Below are positions 35,186 through 46,640 of a stretch of DNA of 64,000 nucleotides, piece after piece (position 1 is the first letter of the stretch; every line of letters starts with the position of its first letter). This DNA comes from Selaginella tamariscina (Eukaryota > Streptophyta > Lycopodiopsida > Selaginellales > Selaginellaceae). The position numbers were made by a program, and so were the translations under genes. The notes under the pieces are model-generated. The model was not told the origin of the DNA. It saw only the letters and a list, made by a program, of their open reading frames with translations, and did no database searches. The stretch covers positions 806,001 to 870,000 of the forward strand of contig PUQB01000013.1 in assembly GCA_003024785.1 (NCBI GenBank), in the 5' to 3' direction.

Positions 35186-35351
35186 AGAATACCTACTTAT
35201 ATATATGCATGATGCATATTCATACACATGTATGTGTGTATGTATATGTGATGTTATTGTAGTTATACTAATGGTTAACAATTAGGATGGATTGGGAAGG
35301 AGCAAGGATTTTACTCAATCTCCAGCAGTGACACCAAAGAAGAAAATATGA
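32190..35351 (+). CDS. IQD (IQ67-domain) calmodulin-binding protein
   Basis: Exons are read at 32190-32255, 32338-32501, about 32631-32846, 33004-33117, 33996-34106, 34196-34258, about 34361-34440, about 34541-34638, about 34832-35026 and 35286-35351. The N-terminus is basic ([21 protein letters not shown]). The IQ67 region is recognised from [20 protein letters not shown] (32650-32705) and KVQRARQTR. Downstream come the IQD-specific [20 protein letters not shown] with [11 protein letters not shown], and [13 protein letters not shown]. The C-terminus has KKRLSLPAK and two copies of [10 protein letters not shown] at the last two exons. IQD proteins bind calmodulin and act as microtubule or membrane scaffolds. 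Oddities: the first IQ motif expected before LRALKG is not visible, and the junctions at exons 2/3 and 7/8 do not keep phase as drawn. Those two boundaries are uncertain. Confidence 0.8.
33145..33254. repeat. 110-bp near-perfect palindrome in IQD intron
   Basis: The arms contain CATAACCAACTAGTATAACC and its complement GGTTATACTAGTTGGTTATG, and they meet in a (TA)n core at about 33185-33216. Only one mismatch is seen across about 55 bases per arm (CTCACG against CGTGCG). The flanks are AC/GT tracts. It could form a cruciform in DNA or a long hairpin in the intron RNA. Confidence 0.92.
35119..35185. repeat. Compound CT/CA microsatellite in IQD intron
   Basis: A (CT)n tract of about 45 bases is followed directly by (CA)n. 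It lies in the last intron of the IQD gene. Confidence 0.9.
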
Positions 35352-37470
35352 TTGAGTTCTACATTTCAGTATATTCGGAGTTTGCAATTTTTTATTCCTG
35401 TTTTAAATGTTTTTTCTTTTTTCTCCTTTTTCTTTTCAATATTTGAGTTTTGAGAGATGAGGGAGAAGCCGAGTGTTTGTTTTGTGTATTTTACTTGTTT
35501 TGTGTATATACTTGTTTTTGTACAGCCATAAAGGCCCTGTGTGTGTGTGTGTGTGTGTGCGTGTGTGTTTGAGAGAGAGAGAGAGGCACCATCAATTATT
35601 TGGTTTAACATATTTGGTTTAACATTGGTTTTGTTAATCTTGTGAGTATGCACACACACACATACACACAACTGTATAATACATATGTTGTCTGTGACTA
35701 CGTAGATTACTTTCATATAGCATATACATGCCGTATCTTTTATATAATATTTTTATCTATTAGTCTACAAAATATTATTTTAATGTAAACTTTACATTTA
35801 CGACAAATAGCCTAATTATAAATAAGCCAAAAGCTGTATACATCGTACCTCAATTTAAATTATTAAACTATTGTTAATGTATTGTGATCTCATATGATTG
35901 CTATTTTTTAAATAAAATATTTAAAATATTCATATTAAAACTTCATACTATTACATGTTTTAAAAATGTTATACACATATATATAACAAATATACACATG
36001 TATATAAATAAACAAACGTACATATATATGTATTATTAAATAAAACTTAATCCAGCAACTAAGTCACTAATTATATCTTTGTTAAGTAATTTTTATTTAA
36101 TATATATTTCATCATTGATATTTAAATTCTATCAACATAGGATATTTTCTATATTTTTTAATTAAAAAATTTCCTAAGTAAAATCTAAACCATTAAAAAA
36201 AGAACATAGTTCACAAAATTGAAGTGCATAATGCAATTAAAAACAATTACGTACGGTTAAATATTTTTCAATTAAAGTATATTCTTCACCCTTCCAAAAC
36301 TTAAATTTTCTATGAATGCTCCACATTTCACATGTATATTTATAAATATGTATCATATTATATATCTCAATACATTTTAATTTTATATAATTCAATAGAA
36401 TTTATGTATATCTAACATATTTAAACACATATATTCATATTAAAACTTCAAATAGTGGAACATAACCTAACATTGTGTATGTATATATATATAAGTATGT
36501 ATATTAATTTAAATGCTGAAGCATTACCACATGTAAAGTTTTAATTAAATACATATGCACATATACATATATGTATCGAATAAAACTTAATTCATTTCCT
36601 TATATATTGCATTATCAATATCCAAGCCCACACTAATAGGTTTTAATTTTTAATATTAAATAAAATTCAATCAAGATATATTTGTAAGATTTACTTAACC
36701 ATCCCATCACCTTAAATATAATATATTATTAGGATAATTTGATAATAATCATTAATTGGTAATAGTTCATCCTAGCTTTTTTCTATTTAAGGTTGAAATT
36801 ATAATTAAACCATTTAATTAAAATATATGTTTGAATTTATTTTATAATAAGTTTACCTTAAACATAGGATATTACTTGTGAAAAACCAGATGTTAATAAT
36901 TATATTTGTTTACTATATTAAAAACTTATAGAAATACTGTTCATTAGAGAATATACAAAATCTTTGGTAACATACAAAGGAACATACTTAACACATAATT
37001 ATTAATAATGATATTTAGTATTATTAATTGTTGAATATAATATTTAGAATCTTACAACCGGATATTCTAATATTTTATGTTGTTATTTCTTATCTTAAAT
37101 ATAAAATATCAACAAGATATTTCATTTTTCAGTTCTTTACTATTAAAACTTTTTAAATTCAATATTAAAATAAAATTTAAACCATCAATTTAAAACATAT
37201 TCTACATCCTTGTATTTAAAATGAAGTTTCTCACTTAACGTGTGAAACACGAATACTATAATAAATATTACATTAAAAGTAATATTCTGAAATATTAAAG
37301 CACAGTTAGCTTACTTAGATATTATTATAATAACTTAATACATGGATTAAATCTTAATCACTTTGTACCATCACACACACACACACACACACACACATAT
37401 AATTTCTTACCATTAATAATTATTTATATTTTAGTTACGTTTTATTGTAAAACATAATGAGTAAAAACAC
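35352..37470. other. AT-rich intergenic region, no gene seen
   Basis: The first 350 bases are the likely 3' UTR of the IQD gene, with TG and GA tracts near 35540-35585. The rest is A/T-rich with no recognised coding or repeat family. An AC microsatellite lies at about 37372-37395. Confidence 0.55.
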
Positions 37471-37877
37471 TTAAAATGCTATCACAGGACCTGGAAAGTC
37501 TCCAAATCTCCGCTTCTCGGCTGCCAAAGCTAACTTAATTATAATGCTTATTAAAATGTTAATTAATTACAATATTTATAATATACAACTAACGACTAGA
37601 ATACTAAACTACAATTGAAATAAATAGAACTAAGCAATTAAAATCACTTATAAAGTCTAAGTGATAACTATAAATGAATAATAATGCAACTTAATAAGAT
37701 CAAAACTTTAATTAAATGTTTATATACCTGATTCAACTGCGATTACAGGTCCAAGAGCGGCGGGAGGAGACTGTTGGTTCTGACGGGTAGCAAAGACACC
37801 TGTATGTATGTATGTATTAACGCTCTATTAGTATATATAGGTTAATATTAGTTATAACTATACAGTGTAGACATATT

Positions 37878-37956
<79 letters not shown>

Positions 37957-38391
37957 CAGAATATACTGTACAGTCTATGTCTAAAGCATTTTATAGCACA
38001 TGTGCACCTACAAATTAACTTATTATAATGTTAATACATACTTGAGTTAAATATACACGATAAGATATATATATTTAACATACACATAATGCTTAAATTT
38101 TATTTAAGATATATCCTATCGATTAAGATGTGTATATATATGTATTAACTATCTGTGTATTCGTATATGTATATATATAAACATACATATGTACATCTAC
38201 ACCATACAAGGAACATTCGTAAATACACATATGCACATCCGATCTCACGCACGCGGGCGCACACACACACACTTACCTAAATATCCATACCCAGGCTTCG
38301 CAAACAGCATTTTTCGACTTCCTTCGACGTGTATAGAGAGGATTGAAATACATGCAAATATTACAAGAAAAACTTTCAAAAGTCGAAACAT
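37471..38391 (-). CDS. Putative 81-residue secreted protein with a repeated GPVIA motif
   Basis: There are three exons on the minus strand, 38277-38391, 37728-37799 and 37471-37529. All have GT-AG borders and phase-1 joins, giving 246 bases and an intact frame. The protein starts with a signal peptide (LLKVFLVIFACISILSIHVEG, reported here as residues 4-24 in shortened form: VFLVIFACISILS). The mature part is short and basic: SRKMLFAKPGYGYLG, then QSPPAALGPVIAVES, then AEKRRFGDFPGPVIAF at the C-terminus. The motif GPVIA occurs twice. I do not recognise a named family. The layout, with signal peptide, short variable region and conserved-looking C-terminus, resembles a plant peptide-hormone precursor. 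A likely untranslated leader exon ends at a GTGAGT donor at about 38460. Alternatively it could be a chance assembly of small frames, but three consistent splice phases argue against that. Confidence 0.6.
37880..37952. repeat. AT then GT microsatellite in the secreted-protein gene intron
   Basis: (AT)n at about 37880-37910 passes into (GT)n at about 37911-37952. Confidence 0.9.
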
Positions 38392-39106
38392 ATTTTCAGG
38401 TTTAAAGAAAACCGAAATAATTAAACTAAATAATATGAATCTATACACATATATACTCACCAGTCATGTATTAGTCAGATCTCAAAAATCAACGGCTGGA
38501 ATAACCATTCGTCATTTGAGGGTCCGGATTTCTGGATAGTACAAAGAAGCTGAGGTGCACACCAAGCTTGTTGCACAGGATATATGCTATTTAATTAATT
38601 ACAATTTATTATTTTAAATTTGTATGTATGTGTAGCATATTTTCTAGGCGATTACACAGCATATCCACATGCTAGCTGCACGTACGATATGTATATGTAT
38701 ATGCAGACATCCATATATAAGTACGTATATATATCTATATTTATGAGTATTTATTAACGTACCACCTGCAAAATAAATAAGTAAAAATAAATATATAAGA
38801 TAAAGAAGAATAAGGGGTTCCAGTCCCACATTCTAACAATAAATAACACACCGAGAATAATGTTTAATGTTGAAAGGTTTAAATTTTGGATCGGTTTTTA
38901 ACTATATAACCTACAAATAATGGTTTCATTTATGGAAATTTCACAAATAGGTAGCTCATTAGTGTGTGTGCGTGTGTGTGTGTGTAGAGACACACACACA
39001 CAAAAGATTATAACTTGTGTATATACATGTGAGATACCAAGAGATTACGTGCTATATGATGTATGTAGATATTCACGCGCACACACTTGCATATCATATA
39101 CACACC
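38392..39106. other. Intergenic region between the secreted-protein gene and murF
   Basis: It holds a probable leader exon of the minus-strand secreted-protein gene (about 38461-38560, ending in a GTGAGT donor on that strand) and TG/CA tracts near 38960-39003. The two minus-strand genes are only about 0.7 kb apart. No other coding signal is seen. Confidence 0.45.
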
Positions 39107-42100
39107 TTATGCAAAGGTCGATTTAATGGCATCAGCTACAAGCTCCATCTGCATTCCTCTGCTGCCTTTGACGAGCACCACATCACCAGGTCTAAGCTTC
39201 TTAATAAGCTCTTTTCCAAGTATTACAGAGCTTTCACACTTCAAGACTTCACACTCCCCAGAAACTAAGTAACACAAAGCATTGAAATAAGAATGGTTTA
39301 ATATATAAATAAAAGTAATAATTCAATAACATAATTATCGTATTAAATCTAGTATATACATGAGCAATACATATCATGTATAAAACTCATTACTAAAGCA
39401 ATAAGTAACATATAATTCATACTCTGTGCATGCGTCCGTGACTATCATAAAATATTTACTAATATCCGTATGTATGAGTATCTCCACTACAGTGGGTGCT
39501 TGCGTGTGTGTGTGTGTGTGTGAAACCTAAAACTATATAGTAAATCTTATAGTGACATTGTACTACAACATTACGAACACATTCTATATTTATTTCTCTA
39601 GTATTAATATTATACTATATTTATTAATAAAAGTATTTTCTTAGTAACTTTTTCATAATTTTTACCTTGACGGTCCAAAGCTTCACAAAAATGAGTCCCT
39701 GCTACAGCAATAAGTCCCACGGGCATATTTTGGCATCTTTTAATGGTGCCTAAATGAGCGGCTTGGGATATACTTCCAAGCTCTAGCATATCCCCCAGTG
39801 CGACAACTTTCCTACCATGTAGGCCCTCCAGAATATCCAATGCAGATGTCATGCTTACCGGATTAGCGTTGTATGCATCGTTAATTAGCTTAAGTCCCGA
39901 GTTTAACGTTTCCAGCCTGGAACATGCACTTACTTAACACACACATACGCATATGTGTGTCATGCGTGTTTAATTGATCATATATACAACCTAGACAATA
40001 TATACAAAGAAGACCTATTATATTTTGTAACATACAATTCAAATGTACATAAACTTTATACATACACTTGTACATCTCCATATATTCCTTAGACATTTAT
40101 ATTGCACATATATACTATATATAAGCTATACATATTATATGTAGATGTTATGTTCACACGAAAATATATTATACGCATGCTGCACTCACGAGTTATGAAC
40201 TTAAGTATACATTTTAAGTTATATACAATGTAATCCATAAGTATAATACAATAAAAAACTGTAATGATATAAAATTTATGCTTCTGCACGTACATATACA
40301 TATACATGTGTGCAGTGTGTGTGAACTCTAACCTGGATCGCATTCCAACCGTTGAAAATCTGGAGATGGATCTGGCCGCTACATCAAGTGGGACTCCAAG
40401 GCTTGTTGCTACGCAAACTGCTGCACATGCATTTGTTGCATGATGATGGCCGGGGCAATGCATATCCACCTTAGAAGAAAATTCACCTGCAAATATATAT
40501 AGATATCAAAACCCACCATGTGTGACGATCACTAACATCAACAAGAAGAGTTTTGTGTCGTGCGCGCGCGCGCGCGTGTGTGTGAGAGAGAGAAGTACCT
40601 TGCTGTAGCGTGAAACTCACACCTCCTCCACCATCCGTAACTTCCACGTTTAGCAATCTCTCACATCACTCGCTTCTGAGCGTCCAAATAGCTTCTGTAA
40701 CATGTATACTTAGATATATCTGTGCGTATGTATCTACGGGTGTATACATATGCATATATTTACATGCACCAATAAACTCATATAAAGGAAGCAGATATGC
40801 AGATATTTATATATTTACATCTGTAAGGTGTATGAATACATACATGCATGCAGAGACTCGTGTGTGTGATGAGAGAGAGAGCGAGAGAGAGAGAGAGATC
40901 TTACGGTTTGTGCTCCACTCGGAACAGGCAAAGCCATAACCATAGGATCATCCGCATTTAAGACACAAGTATTTCCCACGCTAGCATCTGTGAAGAGCTC
41001 CCCTTTAGCAGCAGCAATTTCTTCAACACTTGCAAAGTTCTCCAGATGTACAGGGCCAATGTTTAAAACAACGCGTGTGTGTGGTGATGCAACTCTGGAC
41101 AGCGTAAGGATTTCCCCAGCGTGATTCATTCCCATCTCTAACACACAAGCTGAGGAATTAGATGGCATTTCCAGGAGTGTTAGTGGGAGACCTATGTGAT
41201 TGTTCATGTTTCCCCTTGTCTGTCATATATGTGTATGAGCATATTTAACATACATGCATGTAGATATAGATAACAAATACACGCATACGCATGCGCACGC
41301 ACTTGATGGATGTGTCCAAGGGATTCTAGAGCCAATGAAGTCATAGCTCTAGTTGTGGTTTTCCCGCAGCTTCCAGTAATACCAATCACATGTCCAGTGT
41401 ATCTCTTTCTCACTGATATTGCTAGCAAATGTAAGGCTTGTAACGTGTCTTCGACCTCTACAAAGCCAACAGGCCAGTCTTCCGGCATTTTCCTCCCTAT
41501 GGCCCCGCACAACCTAAAAGTCGTGTGTGTGTCTGTGTCTGTGTCTGTGTCCATATATATGTATAAGTATTGTGTTTTGTTACATGTAAGATTATACCCT
41601 CGATTACCTAGACCCTGAATGCATATATACGTATGCACGCATGCATGGTATGTGTGTGTGTGTGTGTCTATATAGATAGATAGATAGATTTTACCAGCTG
41701 CTAGAGCATCAGCAAGGAAATGGTTCCCATCAAAATGGTCACCAATCAATGCTAAGAACCATTCTCCACGATGTATTTTCCGACTATCGGTGCAAATGCT
41801 GCCTGGAAATCCATGTTTGCGTTGAATTCCTTTCACAACCTGCACACACCAGTGTGCGTGTGTGTGTGTGTTTTTAACATATACATGCACTTTAGCTGCA
41901 AATATTGACTAGTAAAAATCAAATTACTTAATGGTAAATAGAATATAATGCACACCAAGTCATATAGTACAGATATACACACGTACACACGCACACATAC
42001 ATATATCTTTGTACAATTAGTAGTATATGCATATTCTGATCCCTGTGTGTGCGTGCGTGTAAATATCAGCAAATGTATTATAATATATATCATTTAGCTG

Positions 42101-42391
42101 CATAAATAAATTGATATCTTAGATCTAATGTATATGTGTGCATGTGTGCCTGCATAATATGTGTGTACATGTAGTTAACATTTAATACATATACCAGTAC
42201 ATATCCGACTTACTAACCTGGGCAATGTGGGGACTTTCCCATATAATCCCATGCTCTCCATTTTGCCAATCCCCAAATGACGATCGAATTGAGACAGAGT
42301 TCCTGGTAGATCTTCTACAGCCGATTGCTTGCCCGAAGGCATATTGCACTCCATAGAAACTGATTCTCATCATTGCTATGCACTTTCGCAA
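39107..42391 (-). CDS. murF: MurF: UDP-MurNAc-tripeptide D-alanyl-D-alanine ligase, plastid peptidoglycan
   Basis: Minus-strand exons are 42218-42391, 41695-41839, a 7-base exon 41608-41614, 41303-41513, 40905-41219, 40599-40694, 40333-40486, 39666-39916 and 39107-39264, about 502 residues. MurF adds D-Ala-D-Ala to the peptidoglycan precursor using ATP. Mur ligase signatures in order are STDSRKI-like CTDSRKIHRGEWFLAL, EVEDTLQALHLLA, the ATP-binding loop GITGSCGKTTTR, NMNNHIGLPLTLLE, LEMGMNHAGE, HLENFASVEEIAAAKGEL, HCPGHHHATNACAA, NDAYNANP, ALGDMLELGS and RPGDVVLVKGSRGMQME. The first exon is basic and Ser/Arg-rich, fitting a chloroplast transit peptide. Mosses use MurF for plastid division, and flowering plants usually lack it. 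The sixth exon carries a 2-base excess (near 40638) that breaks the frame; everything else joins in phase. In other organisms MurF acts next to MurE and DDL; no such neighbours occur here. Confidence 0.9.
41608..41614 (-). other. Inferred 7-base microexon of murF
   Basis: On the minus strand ATTCAG, GGTCTAG, GTAATCG reads as acceptor, exon, donor. Exon 2 ends in phase 1 and the P-loop exon opens in phase 2. Inserting these seven bases restores the frame and adds a Gly-Ser-Arg-type link; omitting them puts a stop at the start of the next exon. The total coding length then divides by three once the separate 2-base excess is allowed for. Confidence 0.6.
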
Positions 42392-42946
42392 GCCCTAACC
42401 CTAGAATGCAGATTCTCTGTTTTTAGGGTTCTTCCGGGGTTGAGGGTTTTATTTTAAAATTTTAAAAATCCGATTTTAAATTATATATTTTTATACGTGT
42501 ATTGTATAGTATCAAACATTGAATATACATTAGCCATAGTATTCAGATTATTACTTAATTGAATTTAATTTCTGAGGTTACATCAATTACGTTCCATAGT
42601 GAAGAGCCCTATCCTTGACGCAATTGCATAGAGTTTTCCTTTGTCGATTAACCAACAAAGTCTAGATAATTTACATGTGTATGTGTACGTCTTATATATG
42701 TTAATAGTTTTTAACACAACGTCTACAACTCCAACTCTGGACCTTTCAATACGAACACCATCAACAATTGATAAGTAAAATATTGACATAATTAATAATA
42801 TAAATATTTCTAGAATCTTAGACAAAAAAGCTTTTGGCCGTGTAAATAACGGAACTATTGCTATATAAACTCACATTTTCATATGCTTGGCACCATATTC
42901 GTTTCCATTTGATATCTATTAGCATATCCCTTGTTGTATTTAAAGC

Positions 42947-43730
42947 ATGGCATTCAGCAAGGCTATGGCAAGTATATTAGCCACCCTTATGGTGTCAAGC
43001 ATGTTGTTCAAGCTTGGTTAGGAATTTCTAGCACAGCCACTTACTATGATACATATTACCGTAAGCTTCATCATCTTAGTTATTGTGTAATTTCCGTGTT
43101 AGCATTATAGAGAGAGCGAGAGATTGTTTTTAAAGTGTTGAAAACAAACGTATAAAGATGATGTATATGTGTAGCAGCGTTTATTTCTTTTTATTTTATT
43201 TTATTAAATATAAATATTTAATTGTTTATTTTCTCTTTTCTTTTTTCATCTGCAGCATCAGCGTGTTATGGAAATGATCCGCTTCCATCCGACAACTTAT
43301 TTGCGGCAGCCGCTCCTTCCATTTACAACAATAAGGCTGCCTGCGGAAAATACTATTGTGTTAAATGCACAGGTATTTATGTTTTATAAAGGAAAAAATA
43401 AACATGTAATTAATAATTAAGTACAGTAATGGATGTTACAATGGAAATTCCATCCGCGTTAAGATTGTAGATCTTTGTCCGGGCTGTCGAGGTGCATTTG
43501 ATCTTTCTAAGCCAGCTTTCCAACGCATTGCCAATCCAGATGCCGGTGTGATCAATATTGATTACAATGCGTAAGTTAAATTAAATTAACAATGTAAACT
43601 TGTGTATATGTTAATTTGTAGTATTATAGTCATGAAAACATAACATAATAACTATTAACATCAGCATTTACCTAAGTTACACGTTAATACGTACTGATAT
43701 CGTGTATAATGGCTGTGTTTCAGGTGCTAA
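42947..43730 (+). CDS. EG45 / plant natriuretic peptide-like secreted protein (expansin-like fold)
   Basis: The first segment (about 42947-43062) gives a signal peptide (MASILATLMVSSMLF) followed by STATYYDTYY. The second exon (43256-43371) encodes PSACYGNDPLPSDNLFAAAA and AACGKYYCVKCTG. The third (about 43427-43571) encodes CYNGNSIRVKIVDLCPGCRG, then AFDLSKPAFQRIANPDAG and INIDYN. A two-codon last exon ends at 43730. This is a single double-psi beta-barrel domain like the expansin N-terminal domain, as in plant natriuretic peptides and citrus blight-associated p12. These proteins are apoplastic and linked to water and ion balance. The aspartate of the VDLCPGC motif is present. Two problems occur: a stop (TAG at 43019-43021) and shift between signal peptide and domain, and a one-base mismatch at the second/third exon join. 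It may be newly inactivated or affected by assembly indels. Confidence 0.75.
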
Positions 43731-44012
43731 GAGAGATGACTTCTGGCCGTTAATAAACTACCTGTGCCATTTTAATAAATAAGGAATAAAATTGCTCTCT
43801 CTCTCTCTCAGAGTTAGGGTTATTTCTTGTTTAAACTTATAATATATGGACTTCTATTACTATGTTCAATGACATTAAATATATATTGTTAACCTACATG
43901 CGCTTATATTTTTATGTATATCCTAGTATACATGACTATGTGCCTATGTGTACGTGCAATGACCGTAAGTGTCTTGTAACTGGTGTATGCGTGTGTTTTG
44001 CAGTACTTTCCT

Positions 44013-44520
44013 TGGACTTTATATACATGGTTTGGTTAGACTGTATTACCTAAATGTGTCCGTGGATATGCATCCACAAAAGCATGTGTCTGTGTATGTG
44101 TGCAGATGCATATGCACATATGAGAGCAGTGGGATACACATATATGTAGCAGATATTCTATGGTTAACAAAGTCTAATACTTGTAGAATATAGAACAGAA
44201 GTCTACAACGGGTATGGACTTTATATACATGGTTTGGCTGTTTATGTATATACCTGCTTATGTTGTATGGACTTTATATACATGGTTTGGCTGTTTATGT
44301 ATATGACGTAAACTACTTGGACTGTATTACCTAGTGAGTTCCTTTCAATGTAAATATGTGTCCGTGGATATGCATCCACGAAAGCATGTGTCTGTATAGA
44401 TGCATATGCACATATGAGAGAGAGAGAGCAGTGGATACACATATATGTAGCAGATCATATTATATGGTTAACAAAGTCTAATACTTGTAGAATACGTCTA
44501 GAACAGAAGTCTACAACAGG
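44013..44520. repeat. Tandem duplication of about 230-250 bp
   Basis: Segment 44013-44210 recurs at 44268-44520: GGACTTTATATACATGG, TGTGTCCGTGGATATGCATC, ATGCACATATGAGAG and GAACAGAAGTCTACAAC in the same order. A third copy of only the first motif lies at about 44216-44240. No coding role is seen. Confidence 0.8.
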
Positions 44521-44632
44521 AATAGGATAAGTTGGAACATTCCTAGCATATTATATTAGCGGAGCCCACACTTGGTAAACAAGAGACCACGTATGTTTCT
44601 GATTGAAGATCAATCTTTTGTAGTAGCAAACA

Positions 44633-44885
44633 GCATGGGATTTAGCTAGTTTATTGGCCACTATTATGGTGTTAAGCATGTTATTTAACCTTGCCACATA
44701 CTACCATGAGCTTCTCTTATTATTATTACTTATTTGTGTCTAATATTTTAATTGTGTTATTAAAGTAGTAGTATAATTATTATTTATTAAAGTTTTGTGT
44801 AGATCCACACTTATTCTTCATGTTTTTTTCAAAAATAGACAGCTTCCAACTAACAGAATGTTTGCTCCTGGGACATGTTAATAGT
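44633..44885 (+). pseudogene. Decayed fragment of an EG45/natriuretic-peptide-like gene
   Basis: It resembles the gene at 42947 by nucleotide alignment. A start-like ATGGGATTTAGC is followed by TTATTGGCCAC, TTATGGTGTTAAGCATG and CACATACTACCATGAGC. About 150 bases later CTTCCAACTAAC and TTTGCTCC match the start of the second exon. Stops and lost cysteines show it is dead. It records a local tandem duplication of the gene. Confidence 0.6.
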
Positions 44886-45079
44886 TAATTATTCATAAAT
44901 AACAATTCAACATAGAATTTCTTTTATAAATAAAAGAAAAAAAAGTTCATTCAAAGATGCTTTACAACTTAATTTGTAAATACCTTTTAATCAATAAAGA
45001 ATTGATTTAACTAATGCTTGGTTGCAATTGAACATATATAAAATCTTTTAAAAGTTGTAAGTATTATATAATCTTATAT

Positions 45080-45660
45080 GTTGTGTGTGTCTAGTATATA
45101 TATATATATATACATGTGTGTGTGCAATTTTGTGAGTAGATCGGCTGGTTAAGCAAATTGTCATTGAGGCTATGCATTGTTTATTTTCACAACCTTAGAA
45201 TAGTTCATCCTGGGCGCAAGGATATTGTATGATTTATAAGATTTTGTCCAGGATGGTCTGCCCTCAACATTGAGGATGGTGCATGGTTTTAAATAATGAA
45301 CCTTGTTAAGGTGAAGTTGATATTATATATTAAAAAAAAAAAAATTAAACTCATAACTTTTAGAGCCAAACTAGAAGGTTGTGAGTTTGATTACTTTTAA
45401 GGCAAAGTTATTATTGTATATTGAAAAGTAATTGAATTTACAACTTTTTAAGTTATGCATTGTCCTTGATGTCGAAGATATTGCATGGTTTAAGGCAATG
45501 TTAATATTTTATAATGAAAAAAATCAAACTCACAACCTTCGCAAACTCACAGCTCTTTGGGTCCATGCACCATCTTTGATATTGAGGATGGTGCATGGCT
45601 CCATAAGGTTATAAGTTTTGCCCCCAATCTTGTCAGGTTCACTGGTTCGATGTTCTAGGG
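45080..45660. repeat. Repeat block containing the unoccupied paralogue of a retrotransposon target
   Basis: The segment 45112-45265 (AATTTTGTGAGTAGATCGGC through GATTTTGTCCAGG) is a second copy of the sequence that flanks the retrotransposon at 57321-63507. The rest contains repeated phrases (GAGGATGGTGCATGG at about 45280 and 45582) and inverted phrases (GTTGTGAGTTTGATT and AATCAAACTCACAAC). Its class is unknown; a small non-autonomous retroelement is possible. Confidence 0.6.
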
Positions 45661-45805
45661 CTTGGGAACGCATTTCTGAAACGATATGTCATGCCCCACC
45701 ATACTACACAAGACACTAATGTGCCATGAGCCATGGTCATTGGCCACATATGGACTTAGTCAATATATGTTTTCAATTCTTGAACCTTACTCAATAGTAG
45801 CAATG

Positions 45806-45930
45806 TGCAACATTTGTAAGAGAAGAATGCCTTCAAAAGTTTTATGAAAGTATGGCGTAAAGATTGTGCAACATTTGTAAGAGAAAAAATGCCTTCAGAA
45901 GTTTTGTGGAAGTATGGCGTAAAGATTGGG
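45806..45930. repeat. Two tandem copies of a 61-bp unit
   Basis: GTGCAACATTTGTAAGAGA through GGCGTAAAGATT occurs at about 45806 and again at about 45867 with a few substitutions. No function is evident. Confidence 0.8.
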
Positions 45931-46165
45931 GTACAAAATCCAATGTAAGTTTTGTACGGTTGGATCGTAGTGGGAAGCAGCACCTCTAGACAAAAATATC
46001 CAAAGCCACTCTCAAGAAGCTACACAAGGCTTAAAGAGAACATCTTGGGCATACAAGGTAATGTGAGAGGTTGTGATAAAATCACAGTAGAGCAAAGAAA
46101 CAAAGCAAAACAGGAAGTGGAAGAAAGTAGCAGCAAATAGATTTCTTTAAAGTGGCCCAAATTTA

Positions 46166-46640
46166 TAGGATTAATCCCGCCGGCTCTTTCTTGTCGGAGG
46201 GAGTCCAAGGCGGGATTAATCCCGCCCACAATTCTTACGACGGGGAATGGGTGGCGGGATTAAACCCGCACATAACTCTCTCCAAAACTATGATTTCAAA
46301 GAGATCTCGGGATAAATCCTGTCCCCAAATCCTTAAAACAGGGATGTGGTGGCGAGATTAATCCCGCCACCCCTTCCCTGCCTCCTAAAATGGTTGGCGG
46401 GATTAATTCCGCGACAACTCTTTCTAATAAATTCTGGTAACTCTCATCAGTTAAGAAGGTTATCGGCGGGATTAATCCCGCCACTCTTTTTCAGTGGCGG
46501 AGAAGCATTGCCCGAGAGATGGTGGCGGGATTAATCCGCCACCTCTTCGAAGAGGCGAAAAAGAAATGGCCGGATTAATCCCGCTGCCCCGGTTAACCTA
46601 GAATATTAAGTTAAAAGGATATTTAAACGGGATAAATCCC
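46166..46640. repeat. Palindrome array without adjoining genes (orphan array)
   Basis: About ten copies of GGCGGGATTAATCCCGCC-type palindromes are spaced 40-60 bases apart, the same family as arrays A and B. No methyltransferase or phosphatase sequence follows within the next 3.4 kb. This is therefore a solo array, a truncated element, or a displaced left part of element B. Confidence 0.88.

Noticed and set aside
45100..45660. A tRNA-derived SINE
   Set aside because: Some phrases look like a B box (GGTTCGATG-type near 45652) but no A box at the right distance or cloverleaf could be drawn.
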